Shown: piece by piece, positions 16,080 through 24,937 of the stretch
How positions within the stretch are numbered: position 1 is the stretch's first letter
Layout of the letters: each line of letters starts with the position of its first letter
Assembly: GCA_020350725.1 (NCBI GenBank)
Contig: CP070719.1
Span: forward strand, 2,628,779 to 2,662,326
Origin: a bacterium
Lineage (GTDB): Bacteria > BMS3Abin14
Direction of reading: 5' to 3'
DNA length: 33,548 bases
Notes under the pieces: generated by a model
What the model was told of the DNA's origin: nothing
Database searches by the model: none
The model's input: the letters and a program-made list of their open reading frames with translations, nothing else
Position numbers and translations under genes: made by a program

Positions 16080-17513
16080 TTATTTGGAAAGCAGATCGCG
16101 GAGGATCTCGTTGACCATTTTGGGATTTGCTTTCCCCTTGGTGGCCTTCATGACCCGGCCGACGAGGAATCCGAGGATCTTCTCCTTCCCGGCCCTGAAC
16201 TGGGCCGCCTCATCAGGGTGATCCTCCAGGACCTTTCGGACCTCTTCCCTTAAGGCCCCCTCATCGGAGACCTGCGTCAGCCCCTTCTCCTCGATGACCC
16301 TTTCCGGATCGCGCCCGGTTTCGAAGATCTCCTCGAAGACCTCCTTGGCCGCCGAGGTGGATATGGTCTGCGAATCCACAAGGGCTATGATCCGGGCGAC
16401 CTGCACAGGGCTTATCCTGCCTGCCTCCGGCCCCCTGTCCTTGACGAGGCGGATGAACTCACCCATCACCCAGTTGCTGGCGGCTTTGGGATGGGCTCCG
16501 GCTTCAACCACCGCCTCGAAGAAATCGGCGATGGCCCTATCGCCGGTGAGGACCTCTGCATCGTAGGCTGGAAGATCCAGATCGGTGATGTATCGATGGA
16601 TCTTTTCACTCCTGAGCTCGGGAATGTTTTCCCTGGCCCGGGAGATCCAATCCCCGTCGATCCGGAGAGGTACGAGATCGGGCTCCGGGAAATATCGGTA
16701 ATCGTGTGCCTCCTCCTTTCCCCTCATGCTGACGGTGACGCCGCGATCGGAGTCGAAAAGCCGGGTCTCCTGCACCACCCGGCCCCCGCCCTCGACAACC
16801 TCGATCTGTCTGTCGATCTCGTACTCCAGAGCCTGGTGCAGAAATCTGAAGGAGTTCATGTTCTTGATCTCGGTGCGGGTTCCGAAGGTATCCGCCCCCT
16901 TGGGCATCACGGAGATGTTGGCGTCACACCGCAGTGACCCCTCCTCCATGTTTCCATCACAGATCCCCAGATAGACGACGATATCCCTCAGCGTCTGCAT
17001 GTAGGAACGGGCCTCCTCCGGTGACCGGATATCAGGCTCGCTTACGATCTCTATTAGGGGGACACAGGCCCTGTTGAAGTCCACGAAGCTGGCTCTGGAC
17101 ATGTCGAAACCGCTCTCATGGACAAGTTTACCGGCATCCTCCTCCATGTGAATGCGGGTGATCCCGATCCGTTTCACACCGCCCCTTACGGGAACCTCGA
17201 TCCAGCCGTCCTCACAGACGGGTTTCTCGTACTGGCTGATCTGATAACCCTTTGGCAGGTCGGGATAGAAGTAATTCTTGCGGGCGAAGACACTCTCCTC
17301 GGCGATCCGGCAGTGGGTGGCAAGTCCCATCATGACGGTGTACTCGACAACCCGGCGGTTCAGGACGGGAAGAACACCCGGCATCCCGAGGCAGACGGGA
17401 CAGGTGTTGCGGTTGGGAGAACCGCCGAATTCGGTGCTGCACCCGCAGAAGAGCTTGCTTTTGGTCCTCAGCTGGGCGTGGACCTCGAGACCGATGACCG
17501 CTGTGTAGTCCAT
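16080..17513 (-). CDS. gatB: Aspartyl/glutamyl-tRNA amidotransferase subunit B
   Basis: The tRNA-binding and kinase-like subunit of GatCAB, which amidates misacylated Glu-tRNA(Gln) and/or Asp-tRNA(Asn). The 477-residue product begins [23 protein letters not shown], with the zinc-site region [22 protein letters not shown], then [14 protein letters not shown] and the acidic cradle. A YqeY-like tail ends near [23 protein letters not shown]. The ATG at 17513 has GGAGAAA seven bases upstream. It follows gatA after a 179-bp gap that contains repeats and a hairpin. Confidence 0.97.
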   Translation of the reverse strand: MDYTAVIGLEVHAQLRTKSKLFCGCSTEFGGSPNRNTCPVCLGMPGVLPVLNRRVVEYTVMMGLATHCRIAEESVFARKNYFYPDLPKGYQISQYEKPVCEDGWIEVPVRGGVKRIGITRIHMEEDAGKLVHESGFDMSRASFVDFNRACVPLIEIVSEPDIRSPEEARSYMQTLRDIVVYLGICDGNMEEGSLRCDANISVMPKGADTFGTRTEIKNMNSFRFLHQALEYEIDRQIEVVEGGGRVVQETRLFDSDRGVTVSMRGKEEAHDYRYFPEPDLVPLRIDGDWISRARENIPELRSEKIHRYITDLDLPAYDAEVLTGDRAIADFFEAVVEAGAHPKAASNWVMGEFIRLVKDRGPEAGRISPVQVARIIALVDSQTISTSAAKEVFEEIFETGRDPERVIEEKGLTQVSDEGALREEVRKVLEDHPDEAAQFRAGKEKILGFLVGRVMKATKGKANPKMVNEILRDLLSK

Positions 17514-17536
17514 GAACTTTCTCCAAAAGAAAGTTA

Positions 17537-17560
17537 GAACTGAGAACTGAGAGCTAAGAG
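17537..17560. repeat. Heptanucleotide repeat between gatA and gatB
   Basis: Units GAACTGA (17537), GAACTGA (17544), GAGCTAA (17551), then GAGCC. Period is exactly seven. The same GAACTGA word occurs in the composite element near 21296. Confidence 0.75.
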
Positions 17561-17646
17561 CCGGGGAAAAGGACGACCTTCAGTTCTCGTTTCAAATAGC
17601 TCCAGGATCCCCACCGGCGCTCAGAACTCCGTATTTCGGAATATTA

Positions 17647-17672
17647 CTTGGCACATAGGACTTTGTGCCAAG
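17647..17672. other. Perfect 9-bp inverted repeat between gatA and gatB
   Basis: CTTGGCACA and TGTGCCAAG flank an eight-base loop. It lies 21 bp downstream of the gatA stop. On the transcribed (minus) strand the stem is followed by TAATATT rather than a U-run, so it is not a classical terminator. It may be an RNA stability or processing hairpin, or a protein-binding site. Confidence 0.6.
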
Positions 17673-17692
17673 CACTCGTTCCCCATCTCCTA

Positions 17693-19150
17693 CTAGAGTG
17701 GACAGTTGGGAAACGTACCCCTCTCCTGCTCGTAGGCGAATGCGACATTGAGGAGTACCTCTTCTCCGAACGGGGGCGAGATGAGTTGAACGCCCACCGG
17801 CAGACCGTCCGGCGTGATGCCGCAGGGAACGGATATGGCCGCCACGCCGGCAATATTGACAGGGATGGTGTAGACGTCGGACATGTACATCTGGAGAGGA
17901 TCGTCCATCTTCTCGCCTATGGGGAATGCCGCTGTCGGCGCGGTGGGGGCCAGGAGGACGTCTACCTTGGAAAAAGCCTCGTCCATCTCCCGCCGGATGA
18001 GGGTCCTGATCTTCTGGGCTTTTCCATAATAGGCGTCGTAATAGCCTGCCGAGAGGGCAAACGTACCGAGCATGATCCGCCTCTGGACCTCTGCCCCGAA
18101 CCCGCGGCTCCTCGATCTCTTGTACATCTCCATGAGGCTTTCGGCATCGGGAACCCTCACACCGTAGCGGACGCCGTCGTAACGGGCCAGATTCGAGGAC
18201 GCCTCGGCCGGGGCGATGATGTAATAGGTCGCCACGGCGTAACGGCTGCTGGGCAAGGAGACCGGAACCATTTTCATTCCTCTCCTTTCCAGCGCATGGG
18301 CCGCCTCGCGCACCAGCCGCTCAACCTCAGGGTCCAGACCTTCGCTGAAGTATTCCTCCGGCAGGCCGACTTTCATCCCTTCCACTTTACCGTCCAGCAG
18401 AGAAGGGTAATCCGGGACCGGGACCTCGGCGGAGGTGGAATCGGCGGGATCGTGACCGGCAATGGTCCTGAGAAGGATGGAACAGTCGGTGACGGTACGG
18501 GCGAGGGGACCGACCTGATCCAGAGAGGATGCGAAGGCGATAATACCGTATCGGCTCACCCGGCCGTAAGTCGGTTTCATGCCCACAACCCCGCAGTGGG
18601 AGGCCGGCTGCCGAATGGAGCCTCCCGTATCGGTCCCCAGGGCTCCGATGGCCTCCCCTGCGGCCACAGAAGCCGCTGAGCCGCCCGAGGATCCTCCGGG
18701 CACGTATTGGGTGTTCCACGGGTTGTGTGTCGGGAAGAAACCCGAGTTCTCGTTGGAGGACCCCATGGCGAATTCATCCATGTTGAGCTTTCCGGTGATC
18801 ACGGCTCCGGCCTCCTTGAGCCGCACCACCGGTGTGCCGTCATAGGGCGGGATGAAATTCTCGAGGACCTTAGAAGCGCATGTCGTCCGGATGCCCTCCG
18901 TGAGGAAGATATCCTTCAGGGCGATGGGTATCCCGTCCAGGGGCCCCAGAAAATCCCCCCTACGGTATCTCTCGTCGGAACGCGCGGCCGCTTCCAGGGC
19001 CGCTTCTTTGGTGAGAGTGAGATAAGCCCGAACCCTGCCGTCCACTTCCGCGATGCGGTCGAAAACGCTCTCGGTGATCTGGTTGGAAGTAACGCGGCCC
19101 TCTCTCAGTTCCTCGTGCAGGTCGTGGATGGTGAGCCTGTACAGGTCCAT
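17693..19150 (-). CDS. gatA: Aspartyl/glutamyl-tRNA amidotransferase subunit A
   Basis: Amidase-signature subunit that releases ammonia from glutamine for GatCAB. The 485-residue protein has the Ser-Ser-Lys triad at positions matching the S. aureus enzyme: K79 in [11 protein letters not shown]154 in [10 protein letters not shown] and S178 in [12 protein letters not shown]. The ATG at 19150 has AAGGA six bases upstream. thiC stands immediately upstream in transcription order, separating gatA from gatC, which is not the usual gatC-gatA-gatB arrangement. No oddity in the protein itself. Confidence 0.97.
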   Translation of the reverse strand: MDLYRLTIHDLHEELREGRVTSNQITESVFDRIAEVDGRVRAYLTLTKEAALEAAARSDERYRRGDFLGPLDGIPIALKDIFLTEGIRTTCASKVLENFIPPYDGTPVVRLKEAGAVITGKLNMDEFAMGSSNENSGFFPTHNPWNTQYVPGGSSGGSAASVAAGEAIGALGTDTGGSIRQPASHCGVVGMKPTYGRVSRYGIIAFASSLDQVGPLARTVTDCSILLRTIAGHDPADSTSAEVPVPDYPSLLDGKVEGMKVGLPEEYFSEGLDPEVERLVREAAHALERRGMKMVPVSLPSSRYAVATYYIIAPAEASSNLARYDGVRYGVRVPDAESLMEMYKRSRSRGFGAEVQRRIMLGTFALSAGYYDAYYGKAQKIRTLIRREMDEAFSKVDVLLAPTAPTAAFPIGEKMDDPLQMYMSDVYTIPVNIAGVAAISVPCGITPDGLPVGVQLISPPFGEEVLLNVAFAYEQERGTFPNCPL

Positions 19151-19182
19151 TGAGGTCCTTTCGGAGAGATTCGGCGGAACGC

Positions 19183-19203
19183 AGTCAGAAGTCCGAAGTC
19201 AGC
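19183..19203. repeat. Heptanucleotide repeat between thiC and gatA
   Basis: Exact period-7 units AGTCAGA, AGTCCGA, AGTCAGC. The rest of the 147-bp gap contains a GC-rich inverted repeat (GGCCG and CGGCC arms near 19230) without a U-run. No promoter was recognised. Confidence 0.65.
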
Positions 19204-19297
19204 ACGGATCGAGCGGAATTTCAGGGGAGCGGCCGGAGTGGCGGCCCAGTCTATCTCCTCGGTTCCGCCTGCCGGCCATAGGCTGCCGACTTGCCCC

Positions 19298-20566
19298 TTA
19301 AGCGAAGACTTTCATGGCGCACAGCTGCCCACACATGGAACATTCTTCGTCCAGTTCACGCCTTTCCTTAAGTCTGTTCCTGACCTCTACGGGGTCCAGG
19401 GCCAGATTCACCTGGCCCTGCCAGTCGAGCGCCGCGCGGCATTTTGACATCTGGAGGTCCCGTTCGATCGCCGAACGTCTCCCTCTCGCGATGTCCACCG
19501 CGTGGGCAGCGATCCGGGTGGCGACCACTCCCCTTCGCACGTCATCGACATCCGGGAGGGCGAGGTGCTCGGCCGGAGTCACGTAACAGAGGAAGTCGGC
19601 CCCGGACATCCCCGCCAGCGCACCGCCGATGGCACCCGTGATATGGTCGTATCCCGCCCCTACATCGGTCACCAGGGGACCGAGGACGTAGAACGGGGCT
19701 CCGTGGCAGAGCCTCTTCTGGAGGACGACGTTGGCCTGAACCTGATGAAGCGGGACGTGCCCCGGCCCCTCCACCATTACCTGGACCCCCGCCTCCCAGG
19801 CGCGCTTGGTCAGCTCACCCAGGGTAACGAGTTCCTCGATCTGGGCCGGGTCGGTGGCGTCGGCGAGGCTTCCCGGCCTCAGGCCGTCACCGAGGCTTAT
19901 CGTCACATCGTGCTGCCTCAGGATCTCCAGGACCTCGTCGTACCTCGTATAGAGCGGATTCTCCTCGTTCTCCCTTTCCATCCACGCCGCCAGCAGCGAG
20001 CCGCCGCGGCTGACTATTCGTGTGATCCTTCCCGATTCCCTGACCCTCTTCACGGCCGATCTCGTCACACCGCAGTGAAGGGTGACAAAATCCACCCCGT
20101 CCTCGGCATGGCGTATCACGGCATCGATCATCTCGTCGGCCGTGATAGAGGAGGGATCGCCGCGCATCTCGTAGGCCCTTACGGCAGCGTCGTATATAGG
20201 CACTGTCCCGACCGGCACCGTGGACCGCCTGACGATCTCCCGGCGCAGATCGTCCATGTCACCGCCGGTGGAAAGGTCCATTACGGCATCGGCACCCGCT
20301 TCGATAGCGACCTGGAGCTTGACGAGTTCCTGCTCCGGATCGTTGCATGCCAGGCTGGTACCGATGTTGGCGTTAACCTTTACCGAGAAAGGCCCCCCGA
20401 CACCTCTGGGCTTGAGAGATATGTGCGCCGGATTGGCAGGAATGGCTGCTGCACCGCTGGCCAGGGCAGCGCGGACCTCCTCTACCTCAAGGCCTTCCTG
20501 CTCAGCCACATACCTCATGACCTCCGTTATGCGACCCTCAAGGGCCGCCATTCGCTGGGTACTCAT
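19298..20566 (-). CDS. thiC: Phosphomethylpyrimidine synthase ThiC
   Basis: Radical-SAM enzyme that rearranges aminoimidazole ribotide to HMP phosphate, the pyrimidine of thiamine. The 422-residue product is the short form without the long N-terminal domain of E. coli ThiC. It has NPAHISLKPRGVGGPFSVKVNANIGTS near 45-70, the EGPGHVPLHQ segment, and ends with the 4Fe-4S cluster motif CSMCGQLCAMK. The ATG at 20566 follows GGAGGA by nine bases. The 130 bp upstream show no TPP riboswitch motifs, unlike many thiC genes. It is inserted between gatC and gatA, and no other thiamine gene is in the window. Confidence 0.97.
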   Translation of the reverse strand: MSTQRMAALEGRITEVMRYVAEQEGLEVEEVRAALASGAAAIPANPAHISLKPRGVGGPFSVKVNANIGTSLACNDPEQELVKLQVAIEAGADAVMDLSTGGDMDDLRREIVRRSTVPVGTVPIYDAAVRAYEMRGDPSSITADEMIDAVIRHAEDGVDFVTLHCGVTRSAVKRVRESGRITRIVSRGGSLLAAWMERENEENPLYTRYDEVLEILRQHDVTISLGDGLRPGSLADATDPAQIEELVTLGELTKRAWEAGVQVMVEGPGHVPLHQVQANVVLQKRLCHGAPFYVLGPLVTDVGAGYDHITGAIGGALAGMSGADFLCYVTPAEHLALPDVDDVRRGVVATRIAAHAVDIARGRRSAIERDLQMSKCRAALDWQGQVNLALDPVEVRNRLKERRELDEECSMCGQLCAMKVFA

Positions 20567-20696
20567 GAAAATTCATCCTCCATCTTGCCGGAAATCAGAA
20601 GTCGGAGTGCACTCAAGACCATTACCTGCGGTGGTTCCCTAACGCGGTTAAGCGCTGTCCTCTGACTGCTGACAGGCGGCTGCTTTTTGTTTCGAT

Positions 20697-20987
20697 CTAT
20701 CCCTCGATGATCCGTGGCACCCTGAAGGCCGTACCGGCCTTTTCCGGGGCGTTGGCAAGTCCCTTGTCCACTGGAAGGGATGGTCTGACTTCATCCTCTC
20801 TGAAGACATTGTACACGTCCATGACATGGGACGTCGGTGGCACATCCGAAGTGTCCAGTTCGTCCAGCAATCCTATATAATCTAGGATATCAGCCAGTTG
20901 AGCCTCCATTCGGACCTTTTCCTCGCCGGACAGCTCGAGGCGTGCGAGATGGGCAATGTGTTCAACCAGTTCCGGGGTGATTTTCAA
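20697..20987 (-). CDS. gatC: Aspartyl/glutamyl-tRNA amidotransferase subunit C
   Basis: The 96-residue linker subunit that stabilises GatA against GatB. The N-terminus KITPELVEHIAHLARLEL and the region MDVYNVFREDEVRPSL, ending in AFRVPRIIEG, are typical of GatC. The start is TTG at 20987, with AGGAGG about nine bases upstream and a TATAGT hexamer just before that on the minus strand. The -35 match is poor. It is the first gene of the long minus-strand run and is separated from gatA by thiC. Confidence 0.93.
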   Translation of the reverse strand: MKITPELVEHIAHLARLELSGEEKVRMEAQLADILDYIGLLDELDTSDVPPTSHVMDVYNVFREDEVRPSLPVDKGLANAPEKAGTAFRVPRIIEG

Positions 20988-21093
20988 ACCGTCCGGCCTC
21001 CTACTATAAGTTTAACCCAAGAACAAGGGAACGTAACACAGTTGAATTGATTATTGAAGAGTGCAAAGTCAACATACCCGAGGGGGGGAGACC

Positions 21094-21465
21094 GGACGCG
21101 GGGACAAATGAGTCCAGAGTCCAGAGGCCGGGGTCCAGAGGGGAGAAGAACAGACGCGGAGACACGGGGACGCGGAAATGCGAGGGGGCGGTGGGGCGAA
21201 AGACCGAAGCGGAGACGCGGAGAAAAAACGAATCACAAATTACGAATCACCAATCACGGCGGTCTCAACTGTGAACCGGGAACCGGGAACGGTGAACTGA
21301 GAACTATCATTTTGGATTTTGGATTTGGGGCTTTGGATTGATCTCTAATCTCTAATTTCTAATGCTCTAATGATCTGCTTTTGAACTGTGAACCGGGAAC
21401 TGTCCTTTTCGAATCACGAATCACAAATCACCAATCACGGCGGTCTCAACTGTTAACCGGGATCC
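21094..21465 (+). repeat. Composite heptamer-repeat element, copy B with a partial second copy
   Basis: About 370 bp of period-7 words without a gene. In order: CGGACGCGGGG with an AAATGAGTCC edge, GTCCAGAG units (21111-21140), GACGCGGAGACACGGGG units (21153-21222), A-run, CGAATCACAAATTACGAATC units, ATCACGGCGGT (21253), GTGAACCGGGAACC units, GAACTATC and TTTGGATTTTGGA units (21300-21340), and CTCTAAT units (21343-21370). A partial repeat of the second half follows (GTGAACCGGGAACTG, then CGAATCACGAATCAC and ATCACGGCGGT, 21382-21450). The order matches copy A at 2741-3083 in opposite orientation. The cupin promoter begins 24 bp after the element. Confidence 0.85.
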
Positions 21466-21488
21466 GTATGCCGGACACCCCCCCATTT

Positions 21489-21517
21489 TTCACACCGGCC
21501 GAAAGGGATGCTATAGT
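21489..21517 (+). promoter_or_regulatory. Sigma-70-type promoter for the cupin gene
   Basis: TTCACA at 21489-21494, a 17-bp spacer, and TATAGT at 21512-21517. Each hexamer has one mismatch from consensus. The expected transcript start is near 21524, followed by AGGAGG at 21535 and the ATG at 21546. Confidence 0.7.
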
Positions 21518-21545
21518 TAAGGTAGACTTTAACCAGGAGGGGGAT

Positions 21546-21890
21546 ATGGAATCTAGGTTTTCCCATCTTGAGGTGGTGGATATCAATCCTATTAGCGATT
21601 CCTGGACCACCGGTGACTGGATGAACATACCCCTGACCCAGGTGAACGACTCTTTGGTCAGGCTCGGGGTCATCAAGGGGGAGTATCACTGGCACAGACA
21701 CGAGGCGGAGGACGAGTTTTTCATTGTCATCGAGGGCCAGCTGAGAGTCGAACTGGAGGGAAGGTCCTTTACACTGCGTCCCCTGCAGGGGATCACCGTG
21801 CCGGCCGGTACTGTACACAGAACTCTCGCCACCGAAAAGACGGTCATTCTCATGGTCGAGAAGGCGACCACCAGACCGGAGGGGGACTGA
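21546..21890 (+). CDS. Small cupin-fold protein
   Basis: A 114-residue single-domain cupin. Metal-ligand pattern H50, H52, E57 in EYHWHRHEAEDEFF and H91 in VPAGTVHRT is complete, with the G(X)5HXH-type first motif and PxGxxH-type second motif. Such small cupins bind a metal; some are isomerases or dioxygenases, many are uncharacterised, so no reaction is assigned. The start is the ATG at 21546, with AGGAGG five bases upstream and a promoter just before. An upstream in-frame stretch is a translation of the repeat element and is not counted. The next gene is an ABC-class ATPase on the same strand after 169 bp. Confidence 0.85.
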   Translation: MESRFSHLEVVDINPISDSWTTGDWMNIPLTQVNDSLVRLGVIKGEYHWHRHEAEDEFFIVIEGQLRVELEGRSFTLRPLQGITVPAGTVHRTLATEKTVILMVEKATTRPEGD

Positions 21891-22059
21891 CCTCCGATCG
21901 TCCTGACGGGTCGATCGAAGAGTGCATTTGGGGGGAGAAGTCCAAGGGGAAACCCGACTGCACCGAAGGCAGGTGGATCGTCATCCTTTCCCTTCTTTCC
22001 ATCACCTCCACTGCTTCCATTTGTCCGTCGATTTCCCACATCCGGAAGGAGACCAGGCC

Positions 22060-23778
22060 TTGAAGACAGCCGATGATCTCGGGCGGGAGCTGCATCGCCT
22101 GGATGGAAAGCCCTACCCCGCATACAAGGATCTGTCCGGAAACGTCCGGTTTGAGGATTTCGTTCTGTTCATCGATCACGTCCAGGGAGATCCCTTCGCC
22201 GCTCCAAGTCGGCTGCGATTGAGGATACCACTGGAAAGAGCCGGGTTCCCAAAGAGATGCTGGGAGGACCGGTCCCGCAGGAAAGGTTTCTGTTCCCTTC
22301 TTGCCCATGCCTTTTCAAACGCCTGCCGGGTCAAGTCGAAAGCACGGGGGTCGGGGAGGAGCGGTCAGATCTTCAACGACGCCCCGGGCCAGGAGGTCCT
22401 TTCCACGTCGGCGGTTCAGATCACCGACGGTGAGATCGACGCGCGTTTTTTCGTTGGCCTGCCCGCCGCGGGCCGCAGGATCCTCGGCGGCGAAGCGGCA
22501 GGGATCCTCTGCGTGGACCTGCCTCAGATCGCCCGGGAAAGCCTCTTCGCGGCCGGCCTCGACGAAAAGGAGGCGGACCGCTGGGCCGACACGGCCCAGG
22601 ACGCTGACATCCTGCGACAGAAGCTCGCCGACCTGGGACTGGCGGCTTTTGTCGCAGATGGAGCGGTGCTTCCGAGAAAATCAGGGGTAGACCAGCATCC
22701 CCTGAGAAGGGGAGCCGTTCCCTTCCGGAGCCCGGAGGGGCTCAGGGTGGAGGTGAACCTGCCCAACTCGGGCAGGGTGACCGGAATGGGGATCCCGAGG
22801 GGGGTGACTCTGATCGTAGGGGGCGGATTCCATGGGAAATCCACCCTCCTCCAGGCCCTGGAACGAGGCGTGTACAATCACCGGCCCGGCGATGGGAGGG
22901 AACTGGTGGTCTCCGACCCCACCGCGGTCAAGATACGGGCGGAGGACGGCCGTGCCATCACCGGAGTGGACATCTCGCCCTTCATCGGCCATCTTCCCCA
23001 GGGTGTGGACACACGGTTCTTCTCCACAGGGAACGCCTCGGGATCCACCTCCCAGGCGGCCAACATCCTCGAGGCCCTCGAGGCCGGTTCGACACTGCTG
23101 CTGGTGGACGAGGACACCTCAGCGACGAACTTCATGATCCGCGATCATCGCATGCAGAAGCTGATCTCCAAGGAGAAAGAGCCCATCACTCCCTTTATCG
23201 ACCGGGTGCGACAGCTCTGGCAATGTCATGGGGTGTCCACGATCCTGGTCATGGGTGGATCGGGGGACTACTTCGAGACGGCCGACACCGTGATCGCAAT
23301 GGAGGATTACCTCCCGCGGGAGGTGACCGAAGAGGCCAGGCGCATCGCTGAGCGATACCGGCTGGAGAGGAAGTCCGAGGGTAACAGTGGGTTCAACCCT
23401 CCCACAGCCCGCATCCCGCTGGGATCCAGCCTCGATCCTCGAAAGGGCAGGCGGGAGGAAAGTGTCAAAGCCCGGGGGATCAAGACCGTCCACTTCGGAA
23501 CAGAGGAGATCGAGCTGGATGCCGTGGAACAGGTCGTTCACCCGGGACAGCTCAGGGCCGTGGGCGCGGCGCTCCTCAGCATCAAGACCCTCGCCGACGG
23601 CCGCCTCACCCTCTCCGAGCTCCTGGACACCCTCGGGAGGGAAATAGACTCCCGAGGGCTGGATTTTCTCACCGACAGGCCGATGCCGGACTTGGCGGAG
23701 TTTCGCCGGTTCGAACTGGCAGCAGCCCTCAACCGACTTCGCACCCTCGCTGTCCAATTTCCTCGCAAAGGAATATAA
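22060..23778 (+). CDS. ABC-class ATPase of unknown role (ABC_ATPase family)
   Basis: A soluble 572-residue protein. Walker A is GGGFHGKST near residue 255, an ABC-like signature is ASGSTSQAANILEAL near 330, and Walker B is STLLLVDEDTSATNFM near 345. The N-terminal region LGRELHRLDGKPYPAYKDLSG and the whole architecture match a conserved family described only as predicted ATPases of the ABC class. It has no membrane segments, so it is not a transporter subunit itself. The start is TTG at 22060, with AAGGAG eight bases upstream; a longer reading to 21922 would add 46 residues of unconvincing sequence. A terminator between the cupin and this gene is not evident, so both may share the cupin promoter. 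Confidence 0.85.
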   Translation: MKTADDLGRELHRLDGKPYPAYKDLSGNVRFEDFVLFIDHVQGDPFAAPSRLRLRIPLERAGFPKRCWEDRSRRKGFCSLLAHAFSNACRVKSKARGSGRSGQIFNDAPGQEVLSTSAVQITDGEIDARFFVGLPAAGRRILGGEAAGILCVDLPQIARESLFAAGLDEKEADRWADTAQDADILRQKLADLGLAAFVADGAVLPRKSGVDQHPLRRGAVPFRSPEGLRVEVNLPNSGRVTGMGIPRGVTLIVGGGFHGKSTLLQALERGVYNHRPGDGRELVVSDPTAVKIRAEDGRAITGVDISPFIGHLPQGVDTRFFSTGNASGSTSQAANILEALEAGSTLLLVDEDTSATNFMIRDHRMQKLISKEKEPITPFIDRVRQLWQCHGVSTILVMGGSGDYFETADTVIAMEDYLPREVTEEARRIAERYRLERKSEGNSGFNPPTARIPLGSSLDPRKGRREESVKARGIKTVHFGTEEIELDAVEQVVHPGQLRAVGAALLSIKTLADGRLTLSELLDTLGREIDSRGLDFLTDRPMPDLAEFRRFELAAALNRLRTLAVQFPRKGI

Positions 23779-23783
23779 TAATA

Positions 23784-23811
23784 TTGACGTTTATTAAATT
23801 TCCTTTAAACT
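23784..23811 (+). promoter_or_regulatory. Likely promoter for purU
   Basis: TTGACG at 23784-23789, a 16-bp AT-rich spacer and TAAACT at 23806-23811. It begins six bases after the ATPase stop codon and 89 bp before purU. Confidence 0.55.
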
Positions 23812-23830
23812 ACACCATCTTATCATGACA

Positions 23831-23846
23831 GTCAGTCAACACTGAC
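23831..23846 (+). other. Hairpin in the purU leader
   Basis: GTCAGT and ACTGAC arms with a four-base loop, perfect, about 13-15 bases after the expected transcript start. No U-run follows. It could stabilise the leader or influence initiation, since purU lacks a recognisable Shine-Dalgarno sequence. Confidence 0.45.
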
Positions 23847-23872
23847 CGCTGCAGAAACGAGAGTTCACGCCA

Positions 23873-24739
23873 ATGACGGAAAAAGCCCCCATTGTCACCG
23901 CGCTCATCCAGGGCAAGGACACCAAGGGAATCATCGCCACCATCACCAGCTGGATCTTCGACAATGGCGGAAACATCGTCTACCTCGACCAGCACACGGA
24001 CCCGGTGGAGGACATGTTCTTCATGCGCATCCGCTGGGACATGGACGGTTTCCAGGTTGCCCGTGAGGAGCTCGATGAAGAGTTCGGCAAGGTGTGCTGG
24101 CGCCTGGGAATGGCACACAGGCTTTTCTTCTCCGACAGGAGGAAGCGCCTGGCCATTATGGTGTCCAAGCAGGGCCACTGTCTTCTGGATATCCTCTACC
24201 GCTGGCGGAGCGGCCAGCTCGAGATCGACATCCCCTGCATCATAAGCAACCATGAGGACCTGCGGGATATGGCGGGATACTACAACATCCCCTACCATTA
24301 CCTGACCGTGGACAAAACATCCAAACCCGAACAGGAGGCGAAGGTGTTGGAGATCTTCCGTGAGATGAAAGTGGACACCATCATCCTCGCCCGCTATATG
24401 CAGATCCTCACAGCCAAATTCGTCCACGCCTACCGGAACAGCATCATCAACATTCACCACTCCTTTCTTCCCGCCTTCGTGGGCGCGAATCCCTACCTGC
24501 AGGCTTTCAAGCGGGGAGTCAAGATCATCGGGGCAACGAGCCACTATGTCACCGAGGAGCTTGACCAGGGGCCGATCATTTACCAGGACGTCGTCACGGT
24601 GACACACCGGGACAACGTGGAAACCCTCAAGCGAAAAGGACAGGACATAGAGCGGGTCGTGCTTGCCCGGGCTGTGTCCATGCACGTGGAGAACCGGGTG
24701 CTTATTCACAACGGCAAAACGGTCATCTTCGGCGGCTGA
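23873..24739 (+). CDS. purU: Formyltetrahydrofolate deformylase PurU
   Basis: Hydrolyses 10-formyltetrahydrofolate to formate and tetrahydrofolate, balancing one-carbon units and supplying formate. The 288-residue protein has an N-terminal ACT domain (about 6-85; DTKGIIATITSWIFDNGGNI) and a formyltransferase-fold domain (about 90-288). Catalytic residues of the family are present: N193 and H195 in IINIHHSFLPAF, and D231 in TEELDQGPII. The ATG at 23873 has no clear ribosome binding site. The gene has its own promoter and a strong terminator downstream, so it is probably a single-gene unit. Length and motifs are standard. Confidence 0.96.
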   Translation: MTEKAPIVTALIQGKDTKGIIATITSWIFDNGGNIVYLDQHTDPVEDMFFMRIRWDMDGFQVAREELDEEFGKVCWRLGMAHRLFFSDRRKRLAIMVSKQGHCLLDILYRWRSGQLEIDIPCIISNHEDLRDMAGYYNIPYHYLTVDKTSKPEQEAKVLEIFREMKVDTIILARYMQILTAKFVHAYRNSIINIHHSFLPAFVGANPYLQAFKRGVKIIGATSHYVTEELDQGPIIYQDVVTVTHRDNVETLKRKGQDIERVVLARAVSMHVENRVLIHNGKTVIFGG

Positions 24740-24770
24740 TGCCGCACGATTGGGGGGGCAGGGACCGGGA

Positions 24771-24937
24771 GTCGGGAGTCAGCATTCGGAAAATAAAGAG
24801 CAAGGGGCCGCATGGCCCCTTTTTTTCCCTTCAGTCCTCTATCTCTCGGCCTTCCACATATCGATCCCGCTGCGGCACTCAGGATCCATTTCCCGGTTAT
24901 CGTAACCACTTCCTGCTCCTGAATCCTGACTCCCGAC
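24771..24937. repeat. Inverted heptamer arrays flanking the purU terminator
   Basis: GTCGGGAGTCAGCATTC (24771-24787) faces GAATCCTGACTCCCGAC (24921-24937); the arms match at 16 of 17 positions. Units of GGGAGTC (24767, 24774) are period-7. The terminator at 24802 sits between the arms, and the rest of the gap (24827-24920) shows no gene. Confidence 0.65.
24802..24826 (+). terminator. Intrinsic terminator after purU
   Basis: AAGGGGCC and GGCCCCTT arms (8 bp) around a GCAT loop, followed by a run of T to 24826. It closes purU, and its opposite face has a moderately T-rich tail that could also stop the convergent HAD gene. Confidence 0.92.

Noticed and set aside
19225-19245. A terminator after thiC from the GGCCG/CGGCC inverted repeat.
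   Set aside because: The arms are only five bases and no T-run follows on the transcribed strand.
20567-20696. Possible TPP riboswitch ahead of thiC.
   Set aside because: The gap lacks the CTGAGA and ACCTGA-type core segments.
21094-21465. A CRISPR array.
   Set aside because: Units are seven bases, degenerate and without spacers of even length; no cas genes are present.
21381-21545. A longer N-terminus for the cupin.
   Set aside because: It is a translation of heptamer repeats, and the ATG at 21546 has its own AGGAGG and promoter.
21922-22059. A 46-residue extension of the ABC-class ATPase.
   Set aside because: The stretch is histidine-rich and of low plausibility, while the TTG at 22060 has AAGGAG at correct spacing and fits family length.
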